Below are positions 5,018-6,880 of a stretch of DNA of 6,880 nt, piece by piece (positions within the stretch are counted from its first letter, which is position 1; every line of letters begins with the position of its first letter). Location of the stretch: NCBI GenBank assembly GCA_002408185.1, contig DHQV01000055.1, positions 271,605 through 278,484 of the forward strand, in the 5' to 3' direction. The position numbers were made by a program, and so were the translations under genes. The notes below the pieces were generated by a model. It did no database searches. It was given only the letters and a program-made list of their open reading frames with translations, and was not told the origin of the DNA. The stretch comes from Deltaproteobacteria bacterium UBA5329. GTDB lineage: Bacteria; Desulfobacterota; Syntrophorhabdia; Syntrophorhabdales; Syntrophorhabdaceae.

Positions 5018-5654
5018 AAGCGTTCTGTTTAGCTTCCCGGGCCAGCCTCTGGGCCTTGATCTTCATCAGCGCACTCGTTGTCGAGCGTTCCGTTTCTTCA
5101 AGCTTCGATGTGATGAACCGTATCGTATCTTCGATGCGCGGTATAAAGGAATGTTCGAGGGCGTTCACGCGCCGCCGGGTCTTTTCCACCTCGCTCGACA
5201 TCCGGCGGACCTTGTCCTCCGTTTCGGACATTGCGAGAAGTTTCGGCAGAAATTCACGGAGCCTTGCAATGGCAATATCGAGTTCGGGTGATGTGTGGAC
5301 GACAGAATAGCGGCCGGTCGTCTCGCCATACTTGATGTCGAGTTTCTGGACCCTTACCCCCAGCAACCTGACCGGCTGGACGATGATGTCCAGTTCCTGG
5401 CGCACAGATTCAAGGGCATTCTCAGTTATGTTTCGTGAAGACGTTATCTCGGCGAGGACGAATAGTTTCATAACATACGGGAGTTCCTCATCGACCATCT
5501 GGCGAAGCCTCCTGTATTCATGGGCGACACTCATGAACTCCTTTATGAGGCCTTCGAGCTTGTCCTTGAGAAGCTTGTGTCCACGCCGGGCTACAACGAG
5601 GCGGCGCCTGAGTTTCAAAAGTTCCATACGGGTCGGGTTGACGGCAAGTCTCAA
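5016..5654 (-). CDS. atpD: V-type (archaeal/vacuolar-type) ATP synthase subunit D
   Basis: A complete 212-residue protein, typical of the family at about 205-215. Subunit D is the coiled-coil central shaft that rotates inside the A3B3 head and links it to the membrane rotor. Diagnostic blocks are NPTRMELLKLRRRLVVARRGHKLLKDKLEGLIKEF at 6-40, the glycine-containing middle (LDIKYGETTGRY, about 105-116) and RRRVNALEHSFIPRIEDTIRFITSKLEETER at 160-190. Both ends are heptad-rich helices. The start is TTG at 5654-5652: no in-frame ATG exists nearby, and GAGG lies 8 nt upstream within and after the stop of subunit B. The 10-nt gap and the shared TGAGG imply translational coupling. The name atpD here means the V-type D subunit (ntpD), not F-type beta. 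It is the last gene of the operon in this direction. Confidence 0.95.
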   Translation of the reverse strand: MRLAVNPTRMELLKLRRRLVVARRGHKLLKDKLEGLIKEFMSVAHEYRRLRQMVDEELPYVMKLFVLAEITSSRNITENALESVRQELDIIVQPVRLLGVRVQKLDIKYGETTGRYSVVHTSPELDIAIARLREFLPKLLAMSETEDKVRRMSSEVEKTRRRVNALEHSFIPRIEDTIRFITSKLEETERSTTSALMKIKAQRLAREAKQNA

Positions 5655-5662
5655 GACATTGA

Positions 5663-5667
5663 CCTCA
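5663..5667 (-). promoter_or_regulatory. ribosome binding site deciding the TTG start of subunit D
   Basis: TGAGG on the minus strand (5667-5663) contains the stop codon TGA of subunit B and serves as ribosome site 8 nt before TTG 5654. Termination on the B gene would place ribosomes at the D start, a common way to balance ATPase subunits. Confidence 0.65.
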
Positions 5668-6880
5668 ATTGAGATTCTTCGGGTAGTACTTTTCTATAAA
5701 TTCATCGCGAACCCTTTTGAGCAGACCGGTCGGCAGCATACCGAGCAATTCCCAGCCGATATGCAGACTTTCCTCGATGGTCCGGTTCTCATATTCTCCC
5801 TGGCGGATAAATTTATCCTCGAAGGCATCCGAGAATTTCACGAACAGTATGTCTTCATCGGTCAGCGCTGACTCGCCGAGCACGACGGCCAGTTCGCGGG
5901 CATTTTTACCATGGGCATATGCCGCGTAAAGCTGGTTCATCACATCCGAATGATCTTCCCGCGTTTTACCGGCGCCAATACCCTTGTCCTTGAGGCGCGA
6001 AAGTGACGGGAGCACATCGACGGGCGGGTAGATACCCTGCGTGTGAAGAGGCCGCAGGATGATTATCTGACCCTCGGTAATATAACCTGTCAGGTCGGGA
6101 ATAGGGTGCGTCTTGTCATCCTCGGGCATGGTAAGAACGGGTATCTGGGTTATGGAACCCTTCTTTCCCTTGATCCGGCCGGCACGTTCGTATATTGTCG
6201 AAAGGTCCGTGTAGAGGTAACCGGGATAGCCGCGCCTCCCTGGCACCTCCTTTCGTGCCGCGGATACCTCACGTAGTGCCTCGCAGTAATTCGTTATATC
6301 CGTCAAAATGACGAGAACGTGCATATCTTTCTCGAATGCAAGGAATTCGGCCGTGGTGAGCGCCATGCGCGGCAGTGTGAGCCGCTCTATCGGGGGGTCG
6401 TCGGCAAGATTGATGAAAAGCACCGAACGTTCGTTAGCCCCTGACTTGCGGAAATCATTTATGAAAAATTCAGCCTCCTCGAAGGTTATGCCCATTGCGG
6501 CGAACACGACGGCAAATTTTTCTCCTGTCTTGAGAACAGTGGCCTGCCGTGCTATCTGGGCGGCAATGCGGGAATGGGGGAGGCCGGATGCCGAAAAAAG
6601 CGGAAGTTTCTGGCCCCGAACCAGTGTGTTCAGGAGATCGATGGTAGATATGCCCGTCTGGATGAACTCGTTCGGGTAATCACGTGCATAGGGATTGATC
6701 TGGAAACCGTTCACATTCAGGTATTTTTCGGGGACAATGGCCGGCCCATTGTCTATCGGATTGCCTGACCCGTCAAATACACGGCCTAGCATGTCAATGG
6801 ACATACCGAGTTCCATGCCTTTTGCCAGGAACTTCACCCTGACATCCTCGGGAGACAGGCCGCGCGTGCCCTCGAATACC
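5665..6880 (-). CDS. atpB: V-type ATP synthase subunit B, 5' end beyond the window
   Basis: The frame is open to the right edge, giving about 405 residues of an expected 460, so some 55-60 N-terminal residues are missing. The GTG at 6837 is internal: the codons before it still encode family sequence (VFEGTRGLSPEDVRVKFL). Subunit B is the non-catalytic, nucleotide-associated subunit of the A3B3 hexamer. Motifs include MLGRVFDGSGNPIDNGP, NPYARDYPNEFIQTGISTIDLLNTLVRGQKLPLFSASGLPHSRIAAQIARQA, GRRGYPGYLYTDLSTIYERAGRIKGKKGSITQIPVLTMPEDDKTHPIPDLTGYITEGQI and GAGKTREDHSDVMNQLYAAYAHG. As in the family, the P-loop is replaced by SASGLPHSRIA. It lies 10 nt upstream of the subunit D gene. Catalytic subunit A probably lies just beyond the right edge. 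The name means V-type B (ntpB), not F-type a. Confidence 0.96.
   Translation of the reverse strand, partial: VFEGTRGLSPEDVRVKFLAKGMELGMSIDMLGRVFDGSGNPIDNGPAIVPEKYLNVNGFQINPYARDYPNEFIQTGISTIDLLNTLVRGQKLPLFSASGLPHSRIAAQIARQATVLKTGEKFAVVFAAMGITFEEAEFFINDFRKSGANERSVLFINLADDPPIERLTLPRMALTTAEFLAFEKDMHVLVILTDITNYCEALREVSAARKEVPGRRGYPGYLYTDLSTIYERAGRIKGKKGSITQIPVLTMPEDDKTHPIPDLTGYITEGQIIILRPLHTQGIYPPVDVLPSLSRLKDKGIGAGKTREDHSDVMNQLYAAYAHGKNARELAVVLGESALTDEDILFVKFSDAFEDKFIRQGEYENRTIEESLHIGWELLGMLPTGLLKRVRDEFIEKYYPKNLN

Noticed and set aside
5332..5871. Open frame of 179 codons on the plus strand
   Set aside because: It is antisense to ATPase subunits D and B and spans their junction; the Ser/Arg-rich product is typical of a shadow frame.

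Overview
The window reads as ordinary chromosome of an anaerobic bacterium that uses a sodium or proton motive force. It holds a bacterial IspG (non-mevalonate isoprenoid pathway), membrane subunits of a Na+-translocating decarboxylase, and an archaeal/V-type ATPase. That combination, with mid-range GC and mostly ATG starts behind AGGAGG-like sites, would fit a fermentative or syntrophic Desulfobacterota (Deltaproteobacteria)-type organism. The taxonomic guess is inference; no rRNA or other marker is present. I see no mobile element, CRISPR array, tRNA or rRNA.

Layout. (1) 1-501, minus strand: N-terminal 167 codons of ispG, running off the left edge, with a good sigma70-type promoter at 540-568. 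(2) 502-672: divergent intergenic region with a 20-bp-stem palindrome built from a degenerate GAGTRAR heptamer. (3) 682-1017, plus strand: an unrecognised small protein with two membrane segments. (4) 1018-1198: promoter region. (5) 1199-2493, plus strand: a two-gene unit, a 45-residue OadG-like gamma subunit and a complete beta subunit of a Na+-pumping decarboxylase, closed by a strong terminator at 2559-2592. (6) 2593-2755: leader region with a dyad and a second intrinsic terminator at 2700-2723, ahead of the next gene. (7) 2756-4954, plus strand: a two-gene unit, an ArsB/NhaD-superfamily permease and a cytidylate-kinase-like P-loop protein with an extra C-terminal domain. (8) 4971-5017: a perfect 20-bp inverted repeat acting as a two-way terminator between converging genes. 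(9) 5016-6880, minus strand: V-type ATPase subunit D and most of subunit B (5' end beyond the right edge), consecutive and probably translationally coupled.

How the genes could work together. The beta/gamma subunits export Na+ at the expense of a decarboxylation whose alpha (carboxyltransferase) and biotin-carrier subunits are not in the window. A V-type ATPase could interconvert that ion gradient with ATP, and the permease could spend it on anion uptake or exchange. This is an inference from gene families. The less routine parts are the permease/kinase-like pair, its leader with a terminator between a possible promoter and the start codon, and the very short gamma subunit. I did not find a clearly new multi-gene system.
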